A stretch of 18,942 nt of DNA from CAZYVA01 sp964650695 (GTDB lineage: Bacteria > Bacillota > Clostridia > Lachnospirales > Lachnospiraceae). The translations under genes and the position numbers were made by a program. Position 1 is the stretch's first letter, and the number at the start of each line of letters is the position of its first letter. Below the pieces are notes generated by a model. That model was not told where the DNA came from and searched no databases. It saw only the letters and a list, made by a program, of their open reading frames with translations. The stretch lies in the NCBI GenBank assembly GCA_964650695.1, contig CAZYVA010000031.1, positions 1 through 18,942 on the forward strand, written 5' to 3'. Below are positions 1 to 7,294 of the stretch, piece after piece.

Positions 1-1574
1 TACTCCTGTTTTTGAATTCACTGCGGCAGATCTGGTTTTCCAGCGCCATATCCTTGATGAAAAGCGGGAACGCGGGCGAGAAGCCGCCAAAGGCAAGCTG
101 GGTTTTCGGTATCCTCGGCGTATTGATCCTTGGCGCTGCCTACTACACAGCCGCCACGATCAAAGACCCGATTTCAGCGCTTTCGGCATTCATGATTGAC
201 GTTCTTATGGTCATTGCGGCAACGTATCTTATCATGATCGCCGGATCTGTGTTGTTCTGCCGCATCCTGCAAAAGAGGAAAAGCTATTATTACAGGCCGG
301 ATCATTTTGTTTCCGTATCGTCAATGGTTTACCGCATGAAACGAAATGGTGCGGGACTGGCGTCGATCTGTATCCTTGCTACCATGGTGCTGGTGATGAT
401 CTCATCCACTTCCGCGCTCTTCATCGGCGGGGAAAGTGTGATTTACAGCCGTTATCCAAGAGAAATGAATACATGGTTCCGCATGGATGAAAACGAAGAT
501 GTGACCGATGAAGACCAGGCAATGTTCGAGGACGCCATTGCTGGGATCCTAAAAAAATACGGCGCATCGGCAAGCAACGTGATAAAATATCACTCCGTAA
601 CCATAGCAGGAATGCTGAATGGCGGTAAAGTCACCTTTGACATAAATGACGTAAACGATTTGAGCATCGCCATATATCCTGACCTGCATCAATTTTACCT
701 CGTTCCGGTCGAGGATTATAACTACATGATGGGAACAGACGAGACGCTTGCCGGCAATGAAGTCCTTATTTATGCACCGTCGGATACATTCGACGGAGAT
801 ACCTTTGGCTTTTCAGGGCTTAGGCAGTACAAGGTCAAGGAAAACATCAAAGACTGTTTCTTAAGCCCGGATATGTTGATGGATATTGTGCCATCTATCG
901 TGGTGGTTGTGCCTGATTTAGCGAAGGCTTCTGAGGGTTTGACAAACGCAGAGGGCATGGATCTGGCTGTTAAAGAGTGGGATTACTGGTTCGACACCTC
1001 CGCCGATGACGGCACGGATATCACTATGCATGAAGAAATGAAGGATGCTTTTGAAAAGCTGAAAGCAGACAGTCACGGCACGTTCGCTTACGATGTCGAA
1101 AGCCGCGCATATGAGCGTCAGGACTTCTATTCGCTGTATGGCGGGCTTTTCTACCTCGGAATCATCCTCAGCATCGTATTCATCCTTGCCGCTGTGCTGA
1201 TGATTTACTATAAGCAGATATCGGAAGGATACGAGGATGTGCCGCGGTTTGAGATCATGCAGAAAATTGGCATGACGAAGCGGGATATCCGGCGCAGCAT
1301 CAATTCGCAGCTTTTGACGGTTTTCATCCTGCCGCTGGGAATGGCAGGGCTGCACCTTGGATTCGCGTTCCCGATTGTTGAAAAATTGCTGTTATGCTTT
1401 AACTTGAATAACCGTCCATTGTTTATAGGCACTACGATTGGCAGCTTCCTTGTGTTCGCGCTCTTTTATGTCATCGTGTACCGCATTACCTCCAACGCCT
1501 ACTATCGGATTGTCAGCGGCTGTAGCTGCCCTCCAAATCCCGCGAAAAACAGGTGTGTGTTTGACTTTTTTTAA
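1..1574 (+). CDS. BceB/FtsX-type ABC exporter permease, 5' end missing
   Basis: Membrane permease of an ABC exporter, of the type that works with a BceA-like ATPase in antimicrobial-peptide resistance or sensing. The frame is open to the left edge, so the true start lies outside the window; the TTG at 12 is only the first possible start inside it. The visible part has hydrophobic segments at about residues 30-48, 60-83 and 115-136 (counting from the TTG), then a large polar region of about 240 residues that should lie outside the cell, then three more hydrophobic segments near 378-400, 432-452 and 470-490. This order is typical of the C-terminal half of BceB-like permeases. The family usually ends soon after a motif like YYRIVS; here that motif is followed by about 18 extra residues rich in Cys and Pro, with no family resemblance that I can see. 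The partner ATPase would be upstream. Family is fairly sure; substrate unknown. Confidence 0.8.
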   Translation, partial: LLFLNSLRQIWFSSAISLMKSGNAGEKPPKASWVFGILGVLILGAAYYTAATIKDPISALSAFMIDVLMVIAATYLIMIAGSVLFCRILQKRKSYYYRPDHFVSVSSMVYRMKRNGAGLASICILATMVLVMISSTSALFIGGESVIYSRYPREMNTWFRMDENEDVTDEDQAMFEDAIAGILKKYGASASNVIKYHSVTIAGMLNGGKVTFDINDVNDLSIAIYPDLHQFYLVPVEDYNYMMGTDETLAGNEVLIYAPSDTFDGDTFGFSGLRQYKVKENIKDCFLSPDMLMDIVPSIVVVVPDLAKASEGLTNAEGMDLAVKEWDYWFDTSADDGTDITMHEEMKDAFEKLKADSHGTFAYDVESRAYERQDFYSLYGGLFYLGIILSIVFILAAVLMIYYKQISEGYEDVPRFEIMQKIGMTKRDIRRSINSQLLTVFILPLGMAGLHLGFAFPIVEKLLLCFNLNNRPLFIGTTIGSFLVFALFYVIVYRITSNAYYRIVSGCSCPPNPAKNRCVFDFF

Positions 1575-1612
1575 GCCGATATGGACTTATGGACCCACAA
1601 GCTGCCTGTTTA

Positions 1613-1621
1613 TGCTATAAT
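1613..1621 (+). promoter_or_regulatory. Extended -10 promoter for the gene at 1708
   Basis: TGCTATAAT fits the extended -10 form TGnTATAAT exactly. No good -35 is present at 16-18 nt (ACCCAC is there), which is normal for extended -10 promoters. A TTGACT hexamer at 1561 is too far away to pair with it. The site lies between the permease stop and the next plus-strand gene, so that gene probably has its own transcript. Confidence 0.5.
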
Positions 1622-1707
1622 ATCCGCGGAGCGATGGGCAACGCAGCAAGAAAAGCCTGAAAATGGCTGCCTGTAAATCTTACGCTCCACGAAAGGATGG
1701 CCACGCC

Positions 1708-2283
1708 ATGGAAAAGCGGACAAAAAAAATCATAAAGGCAACGCCCAGGGAACTGAAGCTCAGGCTCTCCGATTCAGATGTAAAGGCATTGGCAAAAACG
1801 GCTGCCATCGCAGAGTTGAGCATTGAAGAGCTTCTGGAAGGCTTTATCGGAGATTTGACGGACGGCACATACTGCCATGGCTCCGATGAACGCGCCCAAG
1901 CCTTAAGCTGGTTTGACTGCTGCGGGTTTGAACGCCTGAACCGAACTTCCTTCCTCCACTTTCTCCTGTCGGGTTCTTTTATGGATGAATTCGTGGATGC
2001 CTGGAAAAATTTCAGAAAATGCATAGAAAAAATAAAGGACACAGAGAAAGCGCTCAAAGAATTAAAGGATGAGAACAACCCCAACCCATTGGGGGAAAAA
2101 GAGTACAAAAAATACTTGGAATGGGAGATCCGGGATTATGAAAAAGAAAAGGCGTCCTATGCGAACACGGTGGAAACACATTGGAACGCCTATTTAGAAT
2201 GGACAGATGCCGCCTCTCCCGACCGGGAAAAGGAGACCGGCGCAGCGCTGGCATGGGCTGCCAAATATGGCGCGGACGGTTAA
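1708..2283 (+). CDS. Conserved-type hypothetical protein, mobile-element-like
   Basis: A 191-residue soluble, highly charged protein with no signal peptide or membrane segment. I chose the ATG at 1708 because a GAAAGG ribosome site lies about 11 nt upstream; a weaker in-frame ATG exists at 1663. The N-terminus (KRTKKIIKATPRELKLRLSD) resembles small ribbon-helix-helix-like or plasmid-associated proteins. It is followed by a stretch with the pattern ELLEGFIGDLTDGTYCHGSDE. The C-terminal half (roughly 95-160) is Lys/Glu-rich and probably helical or coiled coil. From memory, similar proteins occur in integrative elements and plasmids of Lachnospiraceae; this is recall, not a search result. Its stop is 4 nt from the stop of the convergent isomerase gene. 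Function unknown. Confidence 0.65.
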   Translation: MEKRTKKIIKATPRELKLRLSDSDVKALAKTAAIAELSIEELLEGFIGDLTDGTYCHGSDERAQALSWFDCCGFERLNRTSFLHFLLSGSFMDEFVDAWKNFRKCIEKIKDTEKALKELKDENNPNPLGEKEYKKYLEWEIRDYEKEKASYANTVETHWNAYLEWTDAASPDREKETGAALAWAAKYGADG

Positions 2284-2287
2284 GCGG

Positions 2288-3772
2288 TCATCTCCACGGG
2301 TTCTCTGTCGGATATCTTACGCCCTCCGGCTGGTTATAGCCTATCTCCTCCGGAGGGACGCCGATGTATTTGAACACCTCGAACAATGCTTTCCCGTGAT
2401 GCCCGAAAGCGACCGCGCCGTGATGCGGGTATCCGCCCTCGATCAGCACATGCCGGTAGAACCTTCCCATCTGCGGGATCGCAAATACCCCTGCCCCGCC
2501 GAAGGAGCGCGTTGCGACCGGAAGCACCTCGCCGTGGGCGATATAAGCACGCAGCCGATTGTCCGCCGTACTCTGTAACCGGTAAAACGTGATGTCGCCG
2601 GGCACGATATCACCTTCCAGCGTACCTTGCGTCACTTCTTGCGGAAGGGTCCTTGCCATGATCAACTGGTATTTCATCTCGCAGAAAGACAGCTTGGAGG
2701 CGGCAGTGTTCCCACAATGGAACCCCATGAAGGTATCCTGTAAAGCGTAATCATACTTCCCCTTGATTTCCGCCTCATACATATCCTCCGGCACAGAATT
2801 GTTGATATCCAGAAGTGTTACGATATCATTGCTCACCATTGTCCCGATAAATTCACTCAATGCCCCGTAGATATCTACTTCGCAGGAAACCGGTATTCCC
2901 CGCGCGGTCAGACGGCTATTGACATAACACGGCACAAAACCGAACTGTGTCTGGAATGCCGGCCAGCATTTCCCGGCGACGGCAACGTATTTCCGGCAGC
3001 CTTTGTGGTCTTTGATCCAATCCTCCAGCGTCAGCTCATACTGCGCGAGCTTCGGAAGGATCTCCGGTTTTTTATTGCCCTTGCCCAGCTCTTCTTCCAT
3101 CTCTTTGACAACCGCCGGGATCCTTTCATCCCCCGCGTGTTTATGGAAAGCTTCAAACAGATCCAACTCGGAATTTTCCTCAATCTCAACGCCGAGATTG
3201 TAAAGCTGCTTGATTGGCGCGTTGCAGGCAAGGAAATTGAGCGGCCTTGGGCCAAAGCTTATGATCTTCAGATTGCTAAGTCCAATGACGGCTCTTGCGA
3301 TCGGCACAAAATCATGTATCATGTCCGCGCACCCGGCGGCGTCCCCTACCGGGTATTCCGGGATATACGCTCCCACATTGCGAAGCTTTAAATTGTAGCT
3401 TGCGTTCAGCATCCCGCAGTAAGCATCCCCGCGCCCTTGTACCAGGTTATCCCCGGTCTCCTCCGCTGCCGCAATGAACATTTTTGGACCGTCAAAATAT
3501 TTCGCAAGCAGCGTCTCCGAAATCTCAGGCCCAAAATTCCCAAGATACACGACCAGCGCGTTGCATCCGGCTTTCCGGACATCTTCCAGGGCCTGAACCA
3601 TATGGATCTCGCTTTCCACGATACAGATCGGACATTCATAAATCCCCTCTGCCCCATACTTTTCTGTATAGGCTTTCATAAGGTTCGCCCTCCTCGTCAC
3701 GGACAAACTTTCCGGAAAACAGTCACGGCTGACCGCCACAACACCCATTTTTACCTCCGGCATATTTTCCAT
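2288..3772 (-). CDS. L-fucose/L-arabinose isomerase superfamily sugar isomerase
   Basis: Predicted cytosolic aldose-ketose isomerase of 494 residues, a length typical for the superfamily. The ATG at 3772 is preceded by AAAGGAGGG with 7 nt spacing, so I prefer it over the start at 3811, which would overlap the upstream gene. In the family a divalent metal is held by Glu, Asp and His. Here the matching residues appear to be E298 (SCEVDIYG), D322 (LLDINN) and the His pair H450/H451 (GYPHHG). The C-terminal part also has SFGGAGVFAIPQMGRFYRH. It is the last gene of the sugar operon, 17 nt after the epimerase-like gene. Substrate cannot be read from sequence; L-fucose, D-arabinose or an unusual aldohexose are all possible. 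Superfamily sure, substrate open. Confidence 0.82.
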   Translation of the reverse strand: MENMPEVKMGVVAVSRDCFPESLSVTRRANLMKAYTEKYGAEGIYECPICIVESEIHMVQALEDVRKAGCNALVVYLGNFGPEISETLLAKYFDGPKMFIAAAEETGDNLVQGRGDAYCGMLNASYNLKLRNVGAYIPEYPVGDAAGCADMIHDFVPIARAVIGLSNLKIISFGPRPLNFLACNAPIKQLYNLGVEIEENSELDLFEAFHKHAGDERIPAVVKEMEEELGKGNKKPEILPKLAQYELTLEDWIKDHKGCRKYVAVAGKCWPAFQTQFGFVPCYVNSRLTARGIPVSCEVDIYGALSEFIGTMVSNDIVTLLDINNSVPEDMYEAEIKGKYDYALQDTFMGFHCGNTAASKLSFCEMKYQLIMARTLPQEVTQGTLEGDIVPGDITFYRLQSTADNRLRAYIAHGEVLPVATRSFGGAGVFAIPQMGRFYRHVLIEGGYPHHGAVAFGHHGKALFEVFKYIGVPPEEIGYNQPEGVRYPTENPWR

Positions 3773-3789
3773 AGTGAATCCCTCCTTTT

Positions 3790-4662
3790 TTATTTTACCC
3801 TGATACTCCAACGATTGCTATATTTCTTCCCCGCCCGCAGGCGTATCAAGTCGCTTTTATACCGAAATTCCTCCACCACATCCTGCCTGGACGGCAAAGA
3901 TGTCCACGGCTCGATGCAAAGGTACGGCGCTTCTGTCCCTGGTGCATGCCAAAGCCCCAGGTAAGGCATGTCCGGATAGCAGACCGTGACACTTCTGGCG
4001 CTCTTATCGCTTTTTAACGTCACCTGGTCTGACATATGGCGAAGGACGATCGCATCCTGGTCAAACATCGTATGCCGAAGCGGAAGGATGCAGCCGTTTT
4101 CCAGAGGGAATTCTGTATCCACGCCGCTCAGGAAACAGGCTTGCGTATGTCCGACCCTCTGCGGCTGGCTTTTCCCGGCGAATACCAGGTAGTAATCCGA
4201 AAAGTCCAGCCCGTCCTCCAAGGGTACGCAAAATCCCGGATGCCCTCCGATACCAAAATACATGGTATCATCCGACAGATTTTCCACCCCATAGCCGATT
4301 TGGATTTCATCTTCCAGCAGTTCGTAAGAAATATGCAGGCAGAAATGGTAAGGGTAATTCCGGTATGTTTCTTCCGTGTCCCTCAATTCAAAAACAATCT
4401 TTGAATCCCGGATCCCAGCCGTCCGGTACTCCATCCTTCTCGCAAACCCATGGATCCCCATCTCATAAGCCTTGCCATCCAGCGTGTACTGCCCCTTTGT
4501 GAATCTCCCTACATATGGGAACAGCACAGGCGAACGCTCCGCCCAAAAACGCGCGTCCCCGCCCCACAGGTATTCCACGCCATCCTTCTGGATGGACTGT
4601 AATTCGGCGCCCAGCGAAGAGAGCCCCACTTTTATGCGCCCGTTTTGAAGCAAATAGTTCAT
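3790..4662 (-). CDS. Aldose 1-epimerase family protein (LacX-like)
   Basis: A 290-residue galactose-mutarotase-fold protein, predicted to interconvert alpha and beta anomers of an aldose, or possibly of a sugar phosphate, in the cytosol. Family marks are PVLFPYVGR near 45-53, HGFAR with H71, GIGGHPGF with H141, and the acidic residue of CIEPWTSLP at about E251, the likely catalytic base. Length and motif order match the LacX/YeaD-like branch. It lies 24 nt after the D-lyxose isomerase gene and 17 nt before the last isomerase gene, so co-transcription is likely. Its place between two isomerases suggests it supplies the anomer that one of them opens. Family confident; substrate inferred only from context. 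Confidence 0.85.
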   Translation of the reverse strand: MNYLLQNGRIKVGLSSLGAELQSIQKDGVEYLWGGDARFWAERSPVLFPYVGRFTKGQYTLDGKAYEMGIHGFARRMEYRTAGIRDSKIVFELRDTEETYRNYPYHFCLHISYELLEDEIQIGYGVENLSDDTMYFGIGGHPGFCVPLEDGLDFSDYYLVFAGKSQPQRVGHTQACFLSGVDTEFPLENGCILPLRHTMFDQDAIVLRHMSDQVTLKSDKSARSVTVCYPDMPYLGLWHAPGTEAPYLCIEPWTSLPSRQDVVEEFRYKSDLIRLRAGKKYSNRWSIRVK

Positions 4663-4686
4663 CCCTGACTCCTTTTCCCCTGTTCC

Positions 4687-5370
4687 TTACTTCGCCTCCG
4701 GGTACTCATTGCAAAGCAGCCTGTACGCCGGTTCATCCTCCTCGATCTCCGGGAACCGCCCCATTTTCTCATAGAAGAAGTTATCGTTATCATCATCGTT
4801 ACACATCGAGACTTCCCCCAGCAGCACCGGGCCGCCTGTCTCCGGGACAATGAAGTCATGATACAGATACGGGGTGATCGTAATGCTTTCCCCCGGCGTC
4901 AGCAGTACCTTTGTCCCAGCCGGGACGAGTTCTTTTTTCCCGTCCTTATAAACCGTCACGTCCGTATCCTGCCTCGTCAAATCCGGGTTCCCATTGTAAA
5001 CTGTAATATAGATATCGTTCCCCCCTCTGTTGATGATATCCTCCATCTTTGAAATATGGTAGTGGAGCGGCGATGTCTGTCCTTCATAAAGCATCAAAAG
5101 CTTCTCGGCATATGGCTTCGGGTAACGCTCCGGCATCTGCTGGTTCCCATTCCGGATAGTAAGGAGCGCAAACCCGACTTCATCAAATTTCCCCAGGCCA
5201 TAGTCTGTGATATCCCAGCCAAGCTTGTTATCCCTGATCTCATCATATTCATGCCCCACTGTCTCCCATGCCCGCGCGTCCCATTTGGCGAACGGCGGGA
5301 TTTCAAACCCGTGCTCTTTTATCAATTGCTCCATATCTTTGATCACTTCATTGATCCTTGAACGCTTCAT
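4687..5370 (-). CDS. D-lyxose (D-mannose) ketol-isomerase
   Basis: A 227-residue cupin-type isomerase converting D-lyxose to D-xylulose, and often D-mannose to D-fructose. The ATG at 5370 is preceded by AAGGAGG with suitable spacing; the longer open frame to 5457 has no support. Numbered from this start, the Mn-binding residues fall at H103, H105 (PLHYH), E110 (SKMED) and H171 (YLYHDF). As I recall them, these are the positions of the metal ligands in the characterised enzyme of E. coli O157, which has about the same length. The acidic stretch NDDDNDN near 191-197 also fits. It lies in the catabolic half of the operon, 117 nt after the RpiR gene. Enzyme class is confident; the true substrate in this operon is not. 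Confidence 0.88.
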   Translation of the reverse strand: MKRSRINEVIKDMEQLIKEHGFEIPPFAKWDARAWETVGHEYDEIRDNKLGWDITDYGLGKFDEVGFALLTIRNGNQQMPERYPKPYAEKLLMLYEGQTSPLHYHISKMEDIINRGGNDIYITVYNGNPDLTRQDTDVTVYKDGKKELVPAGTKVLLTPGESITITPYLYHDFIVPETGGPVLLGEVSMCNDDDNDNFFYEKMGRFPEIEEDEPAYRLLCNEYPEAK

Positions 5371-5401
5371 CCTGATTCCTCCTTGCCAATCGCTCCTACA
5401 T

Positions 5402-5426
5402 GGACGCCGGACCTTGCCCGGCGTCC
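5402..5426 (-). repeat. Intercistronic hairpin between rpiR-type and isomerase genes
   Basis: A 9-bp perfect inverted repeat, GGACGCCGG and CCGGCGTCC, separated by 7 nt. No T-run follows on either strand, so it is unlikely to be a simple intrinsic terminator. It sits between the RpiR-type stop and the ribosome site of the D-lyxose isomerase gene, where it could stabilise or divide the mRNA. Confidence 0.6.
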
Positions 5427-5436
5427 AAATACAACA

Positions 5437-5479
5437 GCGGGGCAATTCCCTGGCCATTGGCCACGGATGATCGCCCCGC
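5437..5479 (-). repeat. Second inverted repeat in the same gap
   Basis: GCGGGGC (5437-5443) and GCCCCGC (5473-5479) can form a 7-bp stem enclosing a small TGGCC-ATT-GGCCA hairpin (5451-5463). It starts just after the RpiR-type stop codon. Together with the hairpin at 5402 it fills most of the 117-nt gap. Confidence 0.5.
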
Positions 5480-5487
5480 CGCTCTGA

Positions 5488-6342
5488 TCATACCTTGTAT
5501 TCCGCTAATATCATCTCCGGCTTATCCGCCTGCCTTGCCTTAATCAGATCCTCATTTGTGACAAAGTCCAAAAGTGCGTCGATCACAGCAGTCTCTTTCA
5601 TGTGGGCGTAGCTTTTGTAATAACTGAAAAAGGATTCCTCGCCGCCGGACAAAAGCACATAGTCCGCAAGGTCGGAAAGCGGCGACTGGGCATACGCCGT
5701 GATCGCTATGCTCTTCAGCCCCTTTTCCTTTCCAAGCTTTATCCCCTGGATGATCTGCTTGGATGAGCCGGACTGGCTGATGGCGATCAGGATATCCTCC
5801 GGATCTGCCAGGTTCACATGGTTCATAAAATATTCCGCCGCCACATTATACGTACACTTAATGCCAATCCTTCCCAGCCGGAACCCCATATACTGCGCCA
5901 GAGGGCAGGTGTTCCCAACCGCCATGATATGCGCCTGCTTGCAAGTCTTTAAAAGTTCCACGCATCTCCACATGACCTTGGCATCGATATTCCTGCCAAT
6001 ATGCAGCATCATTTCCGCGTATTCGTGGAATAACTGGTCAACAGCGTCCATGTCCTGCGCAAAGGCAATGCTTTCATACTGCTTCCTGCCCAGATCCTTC
6101 GCGAGACATATCCGGAACTCGTAATACCCTTTGTACCCGATATGATGGCACATGCGGACAACCGTCGCGTCGCTCACCCCACTTAGGCGCGCGAGCTGCG
6201 ACACATTAGAATCCACTGTTTTCTGAGGGTTTTGCAGAATGAAATCTGCCACTTTCTTCTCTGCAAGGAAAAACTGGCCATATTCTTTCCAAATCGTCCC
6301 TAGCACTTCCCCGTCGGCAAAATCCTTACCCAACTTCGTCAC
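5488..6342 (-). CDS. RpiR/MurR family transcriptional regulator
   Basis: A 284-residue regulator with an N-terminal helix-turn-helix of the RpiR type (about 30-85; VSQLARLSGVSDATVVR is the core) and a C-terminal SIS sugar-phosphate-binding domain (about 125-260) containing SQSGSS at 189-194. Such proteins sense phosphosugars and control the nearby catabolic genes, as repressor or activator. The start is GTG at 6342, with GAGGGG about 9 nt upstream. It is unusual in sitting in the middle of the operon, between the aldolase and D-lyxose isomerase genes, so it would share the transcript and may regulate it by feedback. A plausible target is the palindrome by the promoter at 13372-13384; that link is inference. 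Confidence 0.88.
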   Translation of the reverse strand: MTKLGKDFADGEVLGTIWKEYGQFFLAEKKVADFILQNPQKTVDSNVSQLARLSGVSDATVVRMCHHIGYKGYYEFRICLAKDLGRKQYESIAFAQDMDAVDQLFHEYAEMMLHIGRNIDAKVMWRCVELLKTCKQAHIMAVGNTCPLAQYMGFRLGRIGIKCTYNVAAEYFMNHVNLADPEDILIAISQSGSSKQIIQGIKLGKEKGLKSIAITAYAQSPLSDLADYVLLSGGEESFFSYYKSYAHMKETAVIDALLDFVTNEDLIKARQADKPEMILAEYKV

Positions 6343-6408
6343 CTCAAATTTCCCCTCACCGTTCCATTCCGCGCGTGAGCCTGCCCATCTTTGTGCAGCC
6401 GTCCCGCC

Positions 6409-7272
6409 CTAATACAATCCTGCCTTTCCGATCGTCTTAAACAACTCTAACTTATGTTTTGCAACCTCTTTCATCGCCTCCATACAAGGCGGTTCGATCA
6501 CATTCGGCTCCCGCAAGCTTCCGTCCTTTAAAATCTCCCTCATTTTATTAAAATAAGCCGCCTTGATGTCGGAGGAAATGTTGATCTTGTTGATGCCTAA
6601 CGTCACGGACTCGCCGATTTCCTTGTCCGGATTGTTGGAGCCGCCGTGAAGGACCAACGGGACGTCTACTTTCGCCTCGATCTCTTTTAAAATATCCAGC
6701 TTCAATTCCGGCTTCATGCCCGCCGGGTACAGGCCATGGCATGTCCCAATGGCGACAGCCAGCGTGTCAACCCCGGTCTCCGCCACGAATTTAGCCGCAT
6801 CGTCCGGATCCGTGTAAATGATCTTTGCGGATCCACCCTCCAGGTCCTCCGGGTTTAAAGAACCGATCGTCCCAAGTTCCGCTTCCACAGACACATGCAC
6901 CGGATGGGCCGCTTCCACGACTTTCCGGGTACCTGCGATATTGTCCTCAAAGGGCAACTGCGCCCCGTCGAACATGACGGAAGTAAACCCGCACTGGATC
7001 GCCCAGATGATCTTCCCAAAATCCCCGCAATGGTCCAGGTGGATACATACCGGAACCGGGGATTTATACGCTTTTTCCTTGATGGCCGTCACCATCTCAG
7101 GACCGATAAAGCTCAGTTCGTCCGGATGGATCTCTATAATAACCGGGGAGTCCGTCTCCTCGCATACGTCCATAATTCCAAGAAACATGGAATAATCGCT
7201 GATATTGAATGCCGGAAGCGCAAAATGATGCTTTTTTGCAACCGCTAAAATATCTTTCATATTCATTAACAT
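6409..7272 (-). CDS. Class II ketose-bisphosphate aldolase (GatY/KbaY/Fba-like)
   Basis: A 287-residue zinc-dependent aldolase that should split a ketose 1,6-bisphosphate (fructose- or tagatose-type) into glycerone phosphate and an aldehyde such as glyceraldehyde 3-phosphate. Family residues seen: HLDH with catalytic D80 and zinc ligand H81, FDGAQLPFEDN at 101-111, VEAELGTIG with E132, GTCHG with H179, LHGGS with H209, and NISSD at 231-235. I chose the ATG at 7272 because GGAGGA lies 8 nt upstream; ATGs at 7266 and 7260 are possible. It follows the ADP-dependent kinase gene by 22 nt, which supports paired action on a sugar bisphosphate. Whether it prefers a fructose, tagatose or other stereoisomer cannot be decided here. 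Confidence 0.9.
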   Translation of the reverse strand: MLMNMKDILAVAKKHHFALPAFNISDYSMFLGIMDVCEETDSPVIIEIHPDELSFIGPEMVTAIKEKAYKSPVPVCIHLDHCGDFGKIIWAIQCGFTSVMFDGAQLPFEDNIAGTRKVVEAAHPVHVSVEAELGTIGSLNPEDLEGGSAKIIYTDPDDAAKFVAETGVDTLAVAIGTCHGLYPAGMKPELKLDILKEIEAKVDVPLVLHGGSNNPDKEIGESVTLGINKINISSDIKAAYFNKMREILKDGSLREPNVIEPPCMEAMKEVAKHKLELFKTIGKAGLY

Positions 7273-7294
7273 ACTTTTTCTCCTCCATATTCCG

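Noticed and set aside
918..1355. A 145-codon open frame on the minus strand
   Set aside because: It is opposite the exporter permease, whose membrane pattern is clear; the antisense frame has no support.
1561..1566. TTGACT as a -35 box for the TATAAT at 1616
   Set aside because: The spacing is 49 nt, far outside the usual 16-18; the extended -10 explains the promoter better.
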